From JBMNOU01 sp050943215 (GTDB lineage: Bacteria; Bacillota; Clostridia; Christensenellales; SZUA-584): DNA of 64,000 bases. Positions 8,508 to 17,956 of the stretch are shown here, piece after piece. The position numbers and the translations under genes are program-made. The stretch spans positions 1 through 64,000 of the forward strand of contig JBMNOU010000004.1 in NCBI GenBank assembly GCA_050943215.1. Direction: 5' to 3'. The first letter of the stretch is position 1. The number at the start of each line of letters is the position of its first letter. The notes beneath the pieces were generated by a model. That model had not been told where the DNA came from. It ran no database searches and saw only the letters and a list, made by a program, of their open reading frames with translations.

Positions 8508-9002
8508 ACCAATCTCTCCTTTCAAAGTTAGCTATAAAACTTTTCTCTAAGGCCTTAGCAGAGTCTATACATATCACAACGCATTATAACTCTGGTTCGG
8601 TTAATATTCTATATTTTTCTATTATCGATCGCTTCTTTATTCATATAAATAAAGGCGAATAAATGGTTGTGATCGTAAAGGGAAGTCAGCTCGTTCATTC
8701 TTATTTTCAAAAGAAGGTTACATAAGGTTCAATACCGGTAACCTTAAACCAAATTATTTAGGATAGAGGATAAACCCTAGATAGAAGCACTGGTGATGCG
8801 ATTAACGCTTATAATCCGGCATGCTTCGATCCGACTATGTGCCTATGGCTTCAAATTATTAGATAAAATATTCCCCTGTTTACGATAGGTATTATTAACA
8901 AAATGAATTGCGGGGGACCCCGCAACGTTTAACAGCTGCGAAGCCCCCCAAACAATCACCGATCAGTTTAACGATTCATCGTAGTTAAACCGGATCATTT
9001 TT
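8508..9002. other. Intergenic region between the ABC operon and the zinc dehydrogenase
   Basis: 495 nt without a convincing gene on either strand. It holds the putative terminator of the ABC operon (8903-8925), a small inverted repeat at 8724-8745 (AAGGTT/AACCTT), and a TATAAT-like -10 on the minus strand near 8583-8588 that could serve the zinc dehydrogenase, although its -35 is poor. Confidence 0.5.
8903..8925 (-). terminator. Putative terminator of the sugar ABC transporter operon
   Basis: Perfect 8-bp arms TTGCGGGG/CCCCGCAA (8908-8915 and 8918-8925), read on the minus strand, are followed by a T-rich tract that is interrupted rather than continuous. The loop of two bases is very tight, so in practice the stem must open slightly. 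Confidence 0.55.
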
Positions 9003-10010
9003 TTACATAAAGTCAGCTACGTTTGAAGCGTCGATCTTTACAAACGGAATCCAAGTTTCTTTATCAACGCTTTCACCTTTCAGGATCTTCAGCATAGCTT
9101 CAACACCACCGCGGGTCTGGCCAGCAGCATCCTGGAAGTATGTGCAGTCGTAGGTGCCATCCTGTATAGCGACCTTAGCATCCTGTAGACCGTCAACACC
9201 AATGATGTAGATCTTCTTGTCAAGGTTCGCAGCGACAACCGCCTGCATCGCACCGATACCCATCTCATCGTTTTCAGCGATAACGCCGTCGATTTCATCA
9301 CCGAAAGAAGTCAGCCAGTTCTCCATAAGATCCATACCCATGTCTCTCATCCAATCGGCTGTTTCCATAGCGAGAACTTCGATTTGCGGATGGTTAGCAA
9401 GAGCTTCCTCTATACCTTGTGTACGCTGAACCTCGGAAGACATTCCAAGATGGCCCTGAAGGACAACGACTTTGCCGCCTTCTTCGCCAAGCTGTTCAGC
9501 CATCCAGTCGGTAATGTTTCTGCCGACCTCAACGTCGTCAGAGCCGACATAAGAGTCAATGATGTCCGTGTTGGGGATAGTGTTAACCGCAACGACAGGA
9601 ATACCGGCTTCTTTTGCCTTCTCTATAGCAGGAACGGCAGCATCTACGTCAACCGGTGTAATAAGGATGCCGTCGACCTGGTTTGTAATCAACGTCTCAA
9701 CCTGACCTATCTGATTTGTAACGTCATTGTCGGCGTCAACGATTTCATACTCAACACCTAAATCAGCGCATGCGGCTTCATAACCGTCATACATTAGTCT
9801 GCCATATTCACTCTTGGTTAGATGCAGTGAAATACCAAGGCGAAATGTCTTCTCTGGTGCAGCTTCGCTTGTCTCTGGCGCAGCTTCGCTTGTCTCTGGC
9901 GCAGCTTCGCTAGCGCTTGGTTGTTCTTCGGCTTTCGGAGCGCAGCCAATCATTGCAAAACATAAAACCGCAACGATCATTAACACAAGCATAGATTTCA
10001 ACAGTTTCAT
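9003..10010 (-). CDS. Sugar ABC transporter substrate-binding lipoprotein (ribose type)
   Basis: A 335-residue periplasmic-binding-protein family member anchored as a lipoprotein: a hydrophobic signal ends in the lipobox CFAMIGC. A linker of Ala-Pro-Glu-Thr-Ser repeats (residues about 32-54) precedes the binding domain that begins KTFRLGISLHL. The segments GILITPVDVDAAVPAIEKA, GIPVVAVN and GVIAENDEMGIGAMQA are typical of RbsB-like proteins for monosaccharides or polyols. It is the last gene of the operon whose ATPase and permease lie upstream. A strong AGGAGG lies about 12 nt before the ATG. The ligand cannot be named from sequence. Confidence 0.9.
   Translation of the reverse strand: MKLLKSMLVLMIVAVLCFAMIGCAPKAEEQPSASEAAPETSEAAPETSEAAPEKTFRLGISLHLTKSEYGRLMYDGYEAACADLGVEYEIVDADNDVTNQIGQVETLITNQVDGILITPVDVDAAVPAIEKAKEAGIPVVAVNTIPNTDIIDSYVGSDDVEVGRNITDWMAEQLGEEGGKVVVLQGHLGMSSEVQRTQGIEEALANHPQIEVLAMETADWMRDMGMDLMENWLTSFGDEIDGVIAENDEMGIGAMQAVVAANLDKKIYIIGVDGLQDAKVAIQDGTYDCTYFQDAAGQTRGGVEAMLKILKGESVDKETWIPFVKIDASNVADFM
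9851..9911 (-). repeat. 21-bp tandem repeat coding the lipoprotein linker
   Basis: Three nearly identical 21-bp units starting at 9851, 9872 and 9893, differing by single bases. They code for repeated Ala-Pro-Glu-Thr-Ser-Glu-Ala in the spacer between lipid anchor and binding domain. Unit number may vary between strains by slippage. Confidence 0.85.
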
Positions 10011-10067
10011 TTTCTTCTTCTTCCTCCTTTTTTTTAAATGCCTTATTAGGCATAAACTAAATTCAAA

Positions 10068-11042
10068 TTATTTTGCTTCCTTCTTCGTCTGGACGTCCAA
10101 TACGACGGACAAGATGATTATAGCACCTTTTACGATCAATTGGTAGTACGAAGACACATTTAATAAGTCTAGACCATTGTTGAGAATACCGATCAGCAAA
10201 AAGCCGAGTGCGGTGCCCCAGAGCGACCCTTCGCCGCCCATCAGGCTTGTACCGCCGATGACGGCTGCCGCAACGGCATCAAGCTCATAACCTTCACCGG
10301 ATACGGCAAGGCCTGCGCTAACACGCGATGTCAGTACTACACCGGCAAGCCCGGCAAGCAAACCGCTGATAGCGTAGACGACTACTTTGAGCGGCCTTAC
10401 CTTAAGACCTGAAACAAGCGCTGCGTCTTCATTGCCGCCGATGGCGTAAACGTATCGGCCGAATTTTGTTTTATAAAGTATAAACAGCATTATTGCAAAG
10501 ACAATAATCAAAATGATAACCGGGATCGGGACGCCGAACCAATAACCGGAGCCCATTGCCAGGAAATCTTTTGACAAACCATTGACCGGCTTGGCGTTGG
10601 ACATAACATATGTAAGTCCTCGCGCGATACTTAGCATGCCGAGCGTTTGGATAAACGCCGGAACACGGACATACGAAATCAGCAATCCGTTGATCAGACC
10701 GATGACTCCTCCTGCAAGGATACCGACTACAATTGGAACAACGATAGTCATTTCATGATTTTTCGCTAAAATAGCCGTGACGATACCTGCGAAGCCGACG
10801 ATGGAGCCAAGAGACAAATCGATACCGGCTAAAAGGATAACATATGTCATGCCTATAGCGAGCAGACCATTAATAGAAATCTGCCTCAAAACATTCATGA
10901 TATTGTTATACGTTGCAAAGTTCGGCTTAACGATAGACAATGCAATAATGATGATTACCAAAAAAGCGACAAGACCATATTTCTTGTAAATTTCGGCCCT
11001 GCTGACTTTTTTTATTTCCATTTTCTTTACGTCAGTTTTCAT
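10068..11042 (-). CDS. Sugar ABC transporter permease (RbsC-like)
   Basis: A membrane permease of about 324 residues with eight to ten hydrophobic segments. RbsC family features include the segment ILLAGIDLSLGSIVGFAG and, near the C-terminus, DAVAAAVIGGTSLMGGEGS. The start is the ATG at 11042 following GGGGGAG by 4 nt; a longer frame runs into the ATPase gene and has no better signal. It lies 16 nt after the ATPase gene and 57 nt before the binding protein, so the three form one minus-strand operon. Confidence 0.92.
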   Translation of the reverse strand: MKTDVKKMEIKKVSRAEIYKKYGLVAFLVIIIIALSIVKPNFATYNNIMNVLRQISINGLLAIGMTYVILLAGIDLSLGSIVGFAGIVTAILAKNHEMTIVVPIVVGILAGGVIGLINGLLISYVRVPAFIQTLGMLSIARGLTYVMSNAKPVNGLSKDFLAMGSGYWFGVPIPVIILIIVFAIMLFILYKTKFGRYVYAIGGNEDAALVSGLKVRPLKVVVYAISGLLAGLAGVVLTSRVSAGLAVSGEGYELDAVAAAVIGGTSLMGGEGSLWGTALGFLLIGILNNGLDLLNVSSYYQLIVKGAIIILSVVLDVQTKKEAK

Positions 11043-11058
11043 AACGCTCCCCCTGTTT

Positions 11059-12546
11059 TTACAGATTTGACATCGCCAAACGAAGGATTTCCGTTTGGTC
11101 AAATTCATCTTTTTTTAGTTCGCCTACGACAGTCTTGTTACTAAAAACAACAATTCTGTCGCTCATGCCAAGTATCTCCGGCAGCTCGGAAGAAATAAAT
11201 ATGACCGCTTTACCGCTCGAGCAAATATCGTTCATGATCTTGTAGATCTCATGCTTTGCGCCGACATCAATTCCGCGTGTCGGTTCGTCGAGTATTAGCA
11301 GATCAGGTTCGGTCAGCAGTACCTTAGCGAGAACGACCTTTTGTTGGTTGCCGCCCGACAAAGTCCTAACGAGCTGTCTCATGTGCCTTGATTTAATCTG
11401 CAGCTTTTCATAAATATCTTTTGAAACGTCTCTTTCCGCTTTGGAGCTGATCAGCCATCTTAACGATGAAACAAGTTTCATTGATGCCACAGTAATATTT
11501 TTCATTATTGACATGGCTAAGAACAAACCAAAACGTTTTCTGTCTTCCGTCACGAACCCCATGCCGCTTTCATACGCCTGGCTCGGGTGAGTGAAGTTGA
11601 CAGACTTTCCTTTGAAAATAACCGTACCGCTATCGCGTTTGGTCACGCCAAAAAGTGCTTCCATAACTTCGGTTCTGCCAGCGCCCATTAGGCCTACAAC
11701 GCCCAGCACCTCTCCGCGTTTGACATTAAAGTTGACATCGTAAAACTTATTCTCTTTTTTAAGATCTTTGACTTCCAAAATCGTTTCGCCGATATTAGAC
11801 TGCCTTGGCGGGTAGATCTGATCCAGCTTGCGGCCCACCATGCTGTAGAGAACATGTTCAAAATCGACATCTTTCGTTTGCCAGCTACCGATAAGCTCTC
11901 CGTCACGCAATACGGTGATCTCATCGCTGATATGAAACACTTCATCCATTTTATGCGAGATATAGATGATTCCGATACCCTGTTTCTTTAATTTTTCAAT
12001 AACATCGAACAGGATTTTGACCTCTCTGTCGGTAAGAGCAGAGGTCGGTTCGTCCATGATGAGTATATCCGAATCATAATACACCGCTTTTGCAATTTCC
12101 ACTAATTGTTGGTCGGCAACTTTTAAGCGTCCCATAGTAGTATTTGCCTTGATGTTACAATTCATTTCCTTTAACAACTCATCTGCTTTTTTGTTTAATT
12201 CTTTGTAATCGACCAGTCCATACTTTCCAGGTATATGACCTAGATAGATGTTTTCGGACACTTTCATCCCTTTGATCGGTGACAATTCCTGGTGGATCAT
12301 TGCGATACCGTTCCTGATCGCATCGATGGGTTTATGCATGACGACTTTTTTACCCTTAAGAAGAATCTCGCCTTCTTCAACTGAGTATATTCCCGCCAGC
12401 ATTTTCATCAATGTTGATTTTCCAGCTCCGTTCTCTCCGCAAAGCGCATGAACGGTTCCAGGCTTTACGCGAAAATCGACATTTTGCAATACACGAACGC
12501 CATAGAATGATTTGGACATGCCTTTCATTTCAAGTGAATATGTCAT
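11059..12546 (-). CDS. Sugar ABC transporter ATP-binding protein (RbsA/MglA-like, two ABC domains)
   Basis: An ATPase of about 495 residues with two ABC domains, as usual for monosaccharide importers. The first domain has Walker A GENGAGKSTLMKMLAG and Walker B DILIMDEPTSAL. The second has the signature TLSGGNQQKVVLAK and Walker B LLILDEPTRGIDVGAK. The second Walker A is degenerate (GLMGAGRTEVMEALFG), which is normal in this family. The start is the ATG at 12546, 6 nt after AAGGGG. It is the first gene of the operon and divergent from the two-component system, which probably controls it. Confidence 0.93.
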   Translation of the reverse strand: MTYSLEMKGMSKSFYGVRVLQNVDFRVKPGTVHALCGENGAGKSTLMKMLAGIYSVEEGEILLKGKKVVMHKPIDAIRNGIAMIHQELSPIKGMKVSENIYLGHIPGKYGLVDYKELNKKADELLKEMNCNIKANTTMGRLKVADQQLVEIAKAVYYDSDILIMDEPTSALTDREVKILFDVIEKLKKQGIGIIYISHKMDEVFHISDEITVLRDGELIGSWQTKDVDFEHVLYSMVGRKLDQIYPPRQSNIGETILEVKDLKKENKFYDVNFNVKRGEVLGVVGLMGAGRTEVMEALFGVTKRDSGTVIFKGKSVNFTHPSQAYESGMGFVTEDRKRFGLFLAMSIMKNITVASMKLVSSLRWLISSKAERDVSKDIYEKLQIKSRHMRQLVRTLSGGNQQKVVLAKVLLTEPDLLILDEPTRGIDVGAKHEIYKIMNDICSSGKAVIFISSELPEILGMSDRIVVFSNKTVVGELKKDEFDQTEILRLAMSNL

Positions 12547-12651
12547 AATATACCCCTTGCTTTCGAGTTCTTGTATACATGTTAGCAGAATACATGCCAT
12601 TAGAGTATTCCCAAATTCTTTGATTAGTTCCTTATTTTTTTTAATAAACGG

Positions 12652-12680
12652 TTGACTTTCTACAAAATGTACAGTATCAT
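12652..12680 (+). promoter_or_regulatory. Candidate promoter toward the two-component system
   Basis: TTGACT (12652-12657), a 17-nt spacer and TATCAT (12675-12680). It would give a leader of about 370 nt containing the hairpin element at 12831-12904. Confidence 0.45.
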
Positions 12681-12830
12681 CGTAAAGTGTTATTGAGTAA
12701 AGAATAGTATTTATATAACGTAAATTATACTTTGAGTCATATTATTAATATGTACAGACTACTATATTATATATCAAATCAAAAAAGATAGCAACAAAAG
12801 ATAATATTCTTAACAGAAAGGTAATTAGTT

Positions 12831-12904
12831 GCTGCCCTAAGGTGCAGTACTGGATGATATAGTATAGTTTGCAATGCTTATATCAGCAAAGGGTGACGGG
12901 CAGC
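12831..12904 (+). other. Possible structured leader RNA
   Basis: Two nested perfect 7-bp pairings are seen: outer GCTGCCC (12831-12837) with GGGCAGC (12898-12904), and inner TGATATA (12855-12861) with TATATCA (12879-12885). The element lies between a candidate promoter and the histidine kinase gene. It matches no RNA family I know and could be chance. Confidence 0.3.
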
Positions 12905-13053
12905 GAGTTTCAACAATCAGAAATAGTTAGAACTATTTTTAGGGATGGATCTTAAGATATGGTCCTTAAAAAGACGACAAATGTCCGCATGTATTTGCGG
13001 GTAAGTTATTTTTTGGCTGATTCTGTTGAGACCAAATTAGGTAAAGATTTGGC

Positions 13054-14862
13054 GTGTTAATAAAGCGGATATACAGTAAAATTTTAGGTTTCAGCATTAC
13101 AAAAAAATTTACAATTGTATTTTTTGTTGTTTTTGTTGTGCCCGTTTTTGTTTTGATCGCCATCATATATACCCAGCAGATTGGGAACACCGTTCAATCA
13201 TTTGAAAAATGGGCATCTGCAAAAATAGATCAAATCTATTATCATGCGGAAAAAAATCTATCGATTGTAGAGAAAACAGCGGCTCAAATGATATATGGAA
13301 ATAACCTCCAATATTATATGACCGATACGAAGGGTATTTCTGATAGCGAATGGTCTGGCTTTGTAACGTCTTATCAAAACAAGGTAATGAGTCTGCGTTA
13401 TGCGTATAATGAACTATTCTATAAAATTAGTCTATATTCGGATAGCTTTAAGCAAAGAGAGATCGATGGGTATATTTACGATATTGAAAGGCTCAAAGAC
13501 CTGTCCGAATATGAAAGCATCATATCCGGCAGTGAGAGGACGTTTTGCGGCAACGTCAGTAAAACCCATAACGACTCGGATGAATTTTCTAAAACGAATG
13601 GTAGCTGGATAGTGCCATATTATTATAAGGTATATTCACCGCACAACAATGCGTTTATAGGCGTAATTAAAATTGATGTGCTTGCCAGCAAGCTGCTTGA
13701 TCACAAAAACATCAACCTCGATGAAAATGATACTTACTTCGTTTACGGCGATAACGGCTATCTGCTTTACGAGAAAAACGAAGATGGGATCGTCAGCAGT
13801 GTTGATATAGATAAAATTGCTACGGACAAAGGCGTATTGGATATTGATGGAAAGTATATCGCTTATGAATGCTTTGAGAAATTGGGGTTCAAAGTATTCA
13901 TAGGCATCAATAAAAGCGATCTTACAGACATCATGCAAAACCAACGGCTGTTGCTGGTTTGGCTGTTGTTCTTTGCAAGCATACTGGTGATCTTTCTGGT
14001 CTGGCTGATTATCAATCTGATGTTTAAACGTCTGAAAAATTTGGTCAAGATCATTGAAAATGTTGAACAAGGAGATTTTAACCTGCATCTTGAAGATCGC
14101 GGTAACGATGAGATATCCATTATCATTAGACGTTTTAATGAGATGGCCAAAAAGCTGAAAGAAAACATTGAAAACGCGATACAAAAAGAAACGGCGCATA
14201 AAGAAGCGGAACTCAAAGCGCTGCAACTGCAGATTAATCCGCACTTTATGTACAATGTACTTGAGAATCTAAGAATGCAATGTGAAATCAAGGGCGATTC
14301 CGAAATGGCCGATACGCTGATATCGCTTGCAGATTTTTTCAGGTATAGCATAAAAAATCAGAGCGAGATTGTGACGCTTGAGACGGAGATGAATCATCTT
14401 GAAAACTATATAGCGATAATGAAATTTAGATACCAGGATAAACTTGTGCTGACGGAAAATATCAATACTGCTTGTTATCACTGCAGGATACCTAAAGTAT
14501 CGCTTCAGCCGATCGTTGAGAATTGTTTTAGGCATGCGTTTACCAACAAACAGTCTCCCTGGAAGATTTCAATATCTACCGAAGTTAATAATGATACACT
14601 GCTGATTATCATACAAGACAACGGGCAAGGCATCAGCCCAAAAGATCTAGCCCGGTTAAATGATGACTTGCAGCGTAATAAAACGTCGCTAAACTCACCC
14701 GTTGAAGGCAATCCAATCGGGTTTCATAATGTGAACAGCCGTATTAAAATGCTGTTCGGCGACCAATTCGGTATAAGGCTTGAAAGCCGCGTCAATATCG
14801 GCACGAAAGTCAGTATCGTATTGCCGTTCTACATTGAAAACAAGGAGGTTATTTATGATTAA
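13054..14862 (+). CDS. Sensor histidine kinase, YesM-type
   Basis: A 602-residue membrane sensor kinase. An N-terminal membrane segment (about residues 18-42), an extracellular sensing region of about 260 residues and a second membrane segment (about 305-325) are followed by a HAMP domain. The His_kinase domain has its phosphoacceptor His at about residue 397 in LQINPHFMYNVLENLRMQ. The ATPase domain has N-box VSLQPIVENCFRHAF and G-box IIQDNGQGISP. The start is a GTG with a weak upstream ribosome binding site, so it is the least certain part. The gene overlaps its response regulator by 8 nt. This class typically senses carbohydrates and controls adjacent transporters. Confidence 0.9.
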   Translation: MLIKRIYSKILGFSITKKFTIVFFVVFVVPVFVLIAIIYTQQIGNTVQSFEKWASAKIDQIYYHAEKNLSIVEKTAAQMIYGNNLQYYMTDTKGISDSEWSGFVTSYQNKVMSLRYAYNELFYKISLYSDSFKQREIDGYIYDIERLKDLSEYESIISGSERTFCGNVSKTHNDSDEFSKTNGSWIVPYYYKVYSPHNNAFIGVIKIDVLASKLLDHKNINLDENDTYFVYGDNGYLLYEKNEDGIVSSVDIDKIATDKGVLDIDGKYIAYECFEKLGFKVFIGINKSDLTDIMQNQRLLLVWLLFFASILVIFLVWLIINLMFKRLKNLVKIIENVEQGDFNLHLEDRGNDEISIIIRRFNEMAKKLKENIENAIQKETAHKEAELKALQLQINPHFMYNVLENLRMQCEIKGDSEMADTLISLADFFRYSIKNQSEIVTLETEMNHLENYIAIMKFRYQDKLVLTENINTACYHCRIPKVSLQPIVENCFRHAFTNKQSPWKISISTEVNNDTLLIIIQDNGQGISPKDLARLNDDLQRNKTSLNSPVEGNPIGFHNVNSRIKMLFGDQFGIRLESRVNIGTKVSIVLPFYIENKEVIYD

Positions 14863-16462
14863 TGTATTAATAGTCGACGATGAGCCGACAATCAGAAAAG
14901 GTATAAGATCTATTTTGAGCAAGCATGCAGGCGATGAATATTGCTGGTTTGAAGCCGAAAATGGCTTTGATGCTTTAAATATATGCAAGAAACACAAACC
15001 TGAGATTGTCATAACAGATTTGCATCTTCCGTTAATGGACGGTCTTGAGTTTATAAAGACGATAAAAAAGGACTGTGCTCAATCGGTTCCGTCTTTTATC
15101 ATTGTCACGGGTTACGATGATTTTAATTATGCGAAGACCGCGATTAAGCTGGGCGTTGTTGAATATCTGCTCAAACCCATTAAAAGAGAAGAACTGATTG
15201 ATACTTTTATGGAAACGGTTAGCAGTATCAATCTTAATAAACAGAACAAGATCATCAAAATTGAAAATGAGATATTAAAGCACGAAAACTTAGAGCTAAA
15301 CAAGCGAAAAAGCCTTAATATACTGACATCTGACTATGAGCTCGATGAAAAGAGCAAAGTCATCAATTTTCTGGTTAATAATCACTTGCTTGTGCACTCG
15401 AATTTTTATCAGTGCCTCGCATGTCAGATGCAGGACTCAGATCTTGACATAGATAAAATAAGCTTATCATGCAATGAACTGGTCTCTTCGATGACGGCAA
15501 ACTCAGTGACTTTTTATGATAATCATTCAAATGTTATTGTTATTCTTTCGGGTGAGGATAAACTGGATTTGTCGCTGCAGGCTGAAAGGATTGTCAACAA
15601 CCTAGGCAGCCATTTGATTAAGCACCATAATGTGGTCAGCTTTTTAGGAATTGGAGGCGTGGTCGACAACATTCTTAATATCGATGTATCATATAACCAG
15701 GCTATATTCGCGTGTTTGCATAAAATAACGGCGTCAACACGACATTATTATTGGGAAGAAAAGGACTTAAAAAGAGATAAAAAGAGCAATACGGATTTCA
15801 TCACGAATCTTCCGATATTTATTGAAATGGGAGACTTTGACAGTGCAATTGGTCTTATTAACGATGAGATCAATAAAGCTAAGGGTAATTTTTCACAATT
15901 ATATCTGTTGTACGAAAATATTGACTATGTCGTCAAAATGCGTTTTAGCAACTGGATGGAAGATAAGGATTTTGTGTTGAATAAGTTAAGTTGTTTCTGG
16001 AATGTTGATCAGCTCAAGGATTATCTGAACAAGTATATTTTCAGGTTTTGCAAAGAAGTCCAGAAATCACACATCAGCTGTGAACAAGAGACTGTCTTAA
16101 AAGTGCTTAAATTTGTATCGGATCATTATAAGGAAAACATTAACTTAAATATGGTCAGCAATGTCCTTGACAAAAATTCGTCATATTTAAGCACGCTGAT
16201 TAAAAAGGAGACGGGTGAAAAATTTACGGATATTCTATTGAAGTACAAGATCAACTACGCTAAAGAGCTGCTTCAGGAAGTCAATTATTCAATAAATGAA
16301 GTAAGCGCGAAATGCGGGTTTGTTAGTACCAAGCATTTTATATCCGTATTCAAAAAAATGACGGGGAAAAGGCCGACGCAGTATCGGGTCGAAAGACTCA
16401 GGAATAGCACGGCATTGCCCCGTGCACAATTATCTAAGGCGTACAAACAAATGTATAAATAA
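14855..16462 (+). CDS. Response regulator with AraC-type DNA-binding domain, YesN-like
   Basis: A regulator of about 535 residues. The N-terminal receiver domain shows the acidic pair VDDE and the phosphoacceptor Asp55 in IVITDLHLPLMDG, with the conserved Lys in EYLLKPIKREE. The C-terminal two-helix-turn-helix AraC domain includes VSAKCGFVSTKHFISVFKKMTGKRPTQYR. The middle is a long, poorly conserved region typical of YesN proteins. The ATG at 14855 follows AAGGAGG closely and overlaps the end of the kinase gene, so the pair is translationally coupled. The likely target is the divergent sugar ABC operon, and perhaps the zinc dehydrogenases (inference from position). Confidence 0.9.
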   Translation: MINVLIVDDEPTIRKGIRSILSKHAGDEYCWFEAENGFDALNICKKHKPEIVITDLHLPLMDGLEFIKTIKKDCAQSVPSFIIVTGYDDFNYAKTAIKLGVVEYLLKPIKREELIDTFMETVSSINLNKQNKIIKIENEILKHENLELNKRKSLNILTSDYELDEKSKVINFLVNNHLLVHSNFYQCLACQMQDSDLDIDKISLSCNELVSSMTANSVTFYDNHSNVIVILSGEDKLDLSLQAERIVNNLGSHLIKHHNVVSFLGIGGVVDNILNIDVSYNQAIFACLHKITASTRHYYWEEKDLKRDKKSNTDFITNLPIFIEMGDFDSAIGLINDEINKAKGNFSQLYLLYENIDYVVKMRFSNWMEDKDFVLNKLSCFWNVDQLKDYLNKYIFRFCKEVQKSHISCEQETVLKVLKFVSDHYKENINLNMVSNVLDKNSSYLSTLIKKETGEKFTDILLKYKINYAKELLQEVNYSINEVSAKCGFVSTKHFISVFKKMTGKRPTQYRVERLRNSTALPRAQLSKAYKQMYK

Positions 16463-16656
16463 TATATATATAATGTAGGAAATATAAAAGAAAATCTGTG
16501 GTTTATTCTGTCATGCCGGTTTTAGGTGTTATAGATTTGTCTGGTTTTAATAATAGAAAGGCATTTCAAGCTGCTTTAACATAGATATTGCTGTTAGCAA
16601 ATACTGTGTCTTTCTGATTTTATTAATGTGAATAAATAATAATGGAGGTATTTCAG

Positions 16657-17718
16657 ATGAAAGCGGTTATTTATGAAGCACCCGGCAAATGGCATTTTGA
16701 GGATAGGCCAAAACCAAAGATTGAAAATCCCGATGATGTGTTGTTAAAGGTGAAAGGTGTCGGTATATGCGGCACAGACCTTCACATACTGGATGAAAGA
16801 GGCATCCATCCTTCTAAACCCGGTATAATACTGGGGCATGAATATACCGCCGTGGTCGAAGCAGTTGGAAGCGGTGTCACCGAATTTAAAAAAGGAGATT
16901 GTGTATTGATCGATCCGCATCCTTCCTGCGGCGTATGTGAGTTTTGCCGCGAGGACAGGCCGGATAGATGCTCGAATTTGTACTATCCTGTAGACCATCC
17001 AGAGTTCGCCAACCATCCTATTACCAGAGGCATATTCAGAGACGGTGCGTTTACAAGCTATACGTGCGTTCCGGCGCATTCTCTGTATCACATCAGTTCG
17101 GATGTTCCTTTTGAACTGGCTGCGCTAGCAGAGCCCATCGCTTGTGTGGCCTGTGCGGTTGGCAAGCTTGGTATTAAAGCCGGAGACACCGCCTGTGTGA
17201 TCGGCTGCGGACCGATAGGGCTTCTTTTTATCAGTCTATTAAGGCTGAACGGAGTGACAAAAGTCATCGCGTCTGAACCTTCGGCCTACCGGCGCGAAAA
17301 GGCGTTAAAATGCGGTGCTAGCCTGGCTGTTAATCCGTTAAAGGAAGATTTGCTGAAAGTTGTCAGGGATGAAACAAACGGCGACGGCGTGGACATAAGT
17401 GTGGAAGCCGTGGGCGCAGAGCTTAATACTGCAATCGATGTGGTACGCAACGGCGGCAAGGTCATGCAATTCGGTCATGACGAAATAGCAATGCCTCCTA
17501 TAAGGGTGGGGCAGATCGTCAGAAAGGATCTGGAGATTCATGGCGCGTTCATCGGCAAATATATGTTCAAGAGAGTCGCTGAACTTATTGAAAGCGGCGC
17601 GTTGCCGCTCAGAGAGATTGCCACGCATAAGATGCCTTTGTCACAGCTGCAGGACGCAATCGACATGCTAAGAAGAGGAGAAGCCCTAAAGATCGTTATT
17701 TATCCCGAAGAATATTAA
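16657..17718 (+). CDS. Zinc-dependent medium-chain dehydrogenase (L-iditol/sorbitol dehydrogenase-like)
   Basis: A polyol-type dehydrogenase of about 353 residues. Catalytic zinc residues lie in GVGICGTDLHIL and GHEYTA. The structural zinc lobe has four cysteines in SCGVCEFCREDRPDRC. The NAD motif is CVIGCGPIGLLF. The start is the ATG at 16657, 8 nt after GGAGG; an upstream ATG at 16642 overlaps that site. It is separated by 194 nt from the response regulator and closed by a terminator. It is a diverged relative of the dehydrogenase at 7467-8507; the two flank the transporter/regulator block and probably act on related or successive substrates (inference). Confidence 0.88.
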   Translation: MKAVIYEAPGKWHFEDRPKPKIENPDDVLLKVKGVGICGTDLHILDERGIHPSKPGIILGHEYTAVVEAVGSGVTEFKKGDCVLIDPHPSCGVCEFCREDRPDRCSNLYYPVDHPEFANHPITRGIFRDGAFTSYTCVPAHSLYHISSDVPFELAALAEPIACVACAVGKLGIKAGDTACVIGCGPIGLLFISLLRLNGVTKVIASEPSAYRREKALKCGASLAVNPLKEDLLKVVRDETNGDGVDISVEAVGAELNTAIDVVRNGGKVMQFGHDEIAMPPIRVGQIVRKDLEIHGAFIGKYMFKRVAELIESGALPLREIATHKMPLSQLQDAIDMLRRGEALKIVIYPEEY

Positions 17719-17750
17719 AAGAATAACGATAAGCGTGATAAATGATATTT

Positions 17751-17776
17751 CGCCCCGATTCCGGGGCGTTGTTTTT
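17751..17776 (+). terminator. Intrinsic terminator
   Basis: CGCCCC...GGGGCG 6-bp GC stem with a 6-nt loop, followed by TTGTTTTT, 32 nt after the zinc dehydrogenase stop codon. Confidence 0.85.
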
Positions 17777-17956
17777 CAGAACGATCAGCTTTTGTCATGC
17801 CTTCTTTAATACAAAAGTCGGAAAAGATAGTCATTCGGGTTTCATACCGGGAATATATTATTATTGAAGAAACGGTACGGCTTTGACATCTTGCTATGGG
17901 GTGCTCTTCATGGATGCAGTATTGCAAGAGCAACTTTGTTGCCGGGGAGTCTAGCG

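Larger units (their letters stand above)
12547..13053. other. Divergent regulatory region between ABC operon and two-component system
   Basis: 507 nt with no credible gene. A plus-strand promoter candidate sits at 12652-12680. On the minus strand, a TATAAT -10 near 12726-12731 lacks a good -35, as expected for an activator-dependent promoter of the ABC operon (inference). A nested hairpin element lies at 12831-12904. The rest is A/T rich. Confidence 0.5.

Noticed and set aside
9851..9911. CRISPR-like repeats
   Set aside because: Three contiguous 21-bp units without spacers, in frame within a lipoprotein linker; a coding tandem repeat, not an array.
17864..17956. Longer N-terminus for the small membrane protein
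   Set aside because: No ribosome binding site precedes that start and the added residues do not look like a protein N-terminus; the internal ATG has a strong site.
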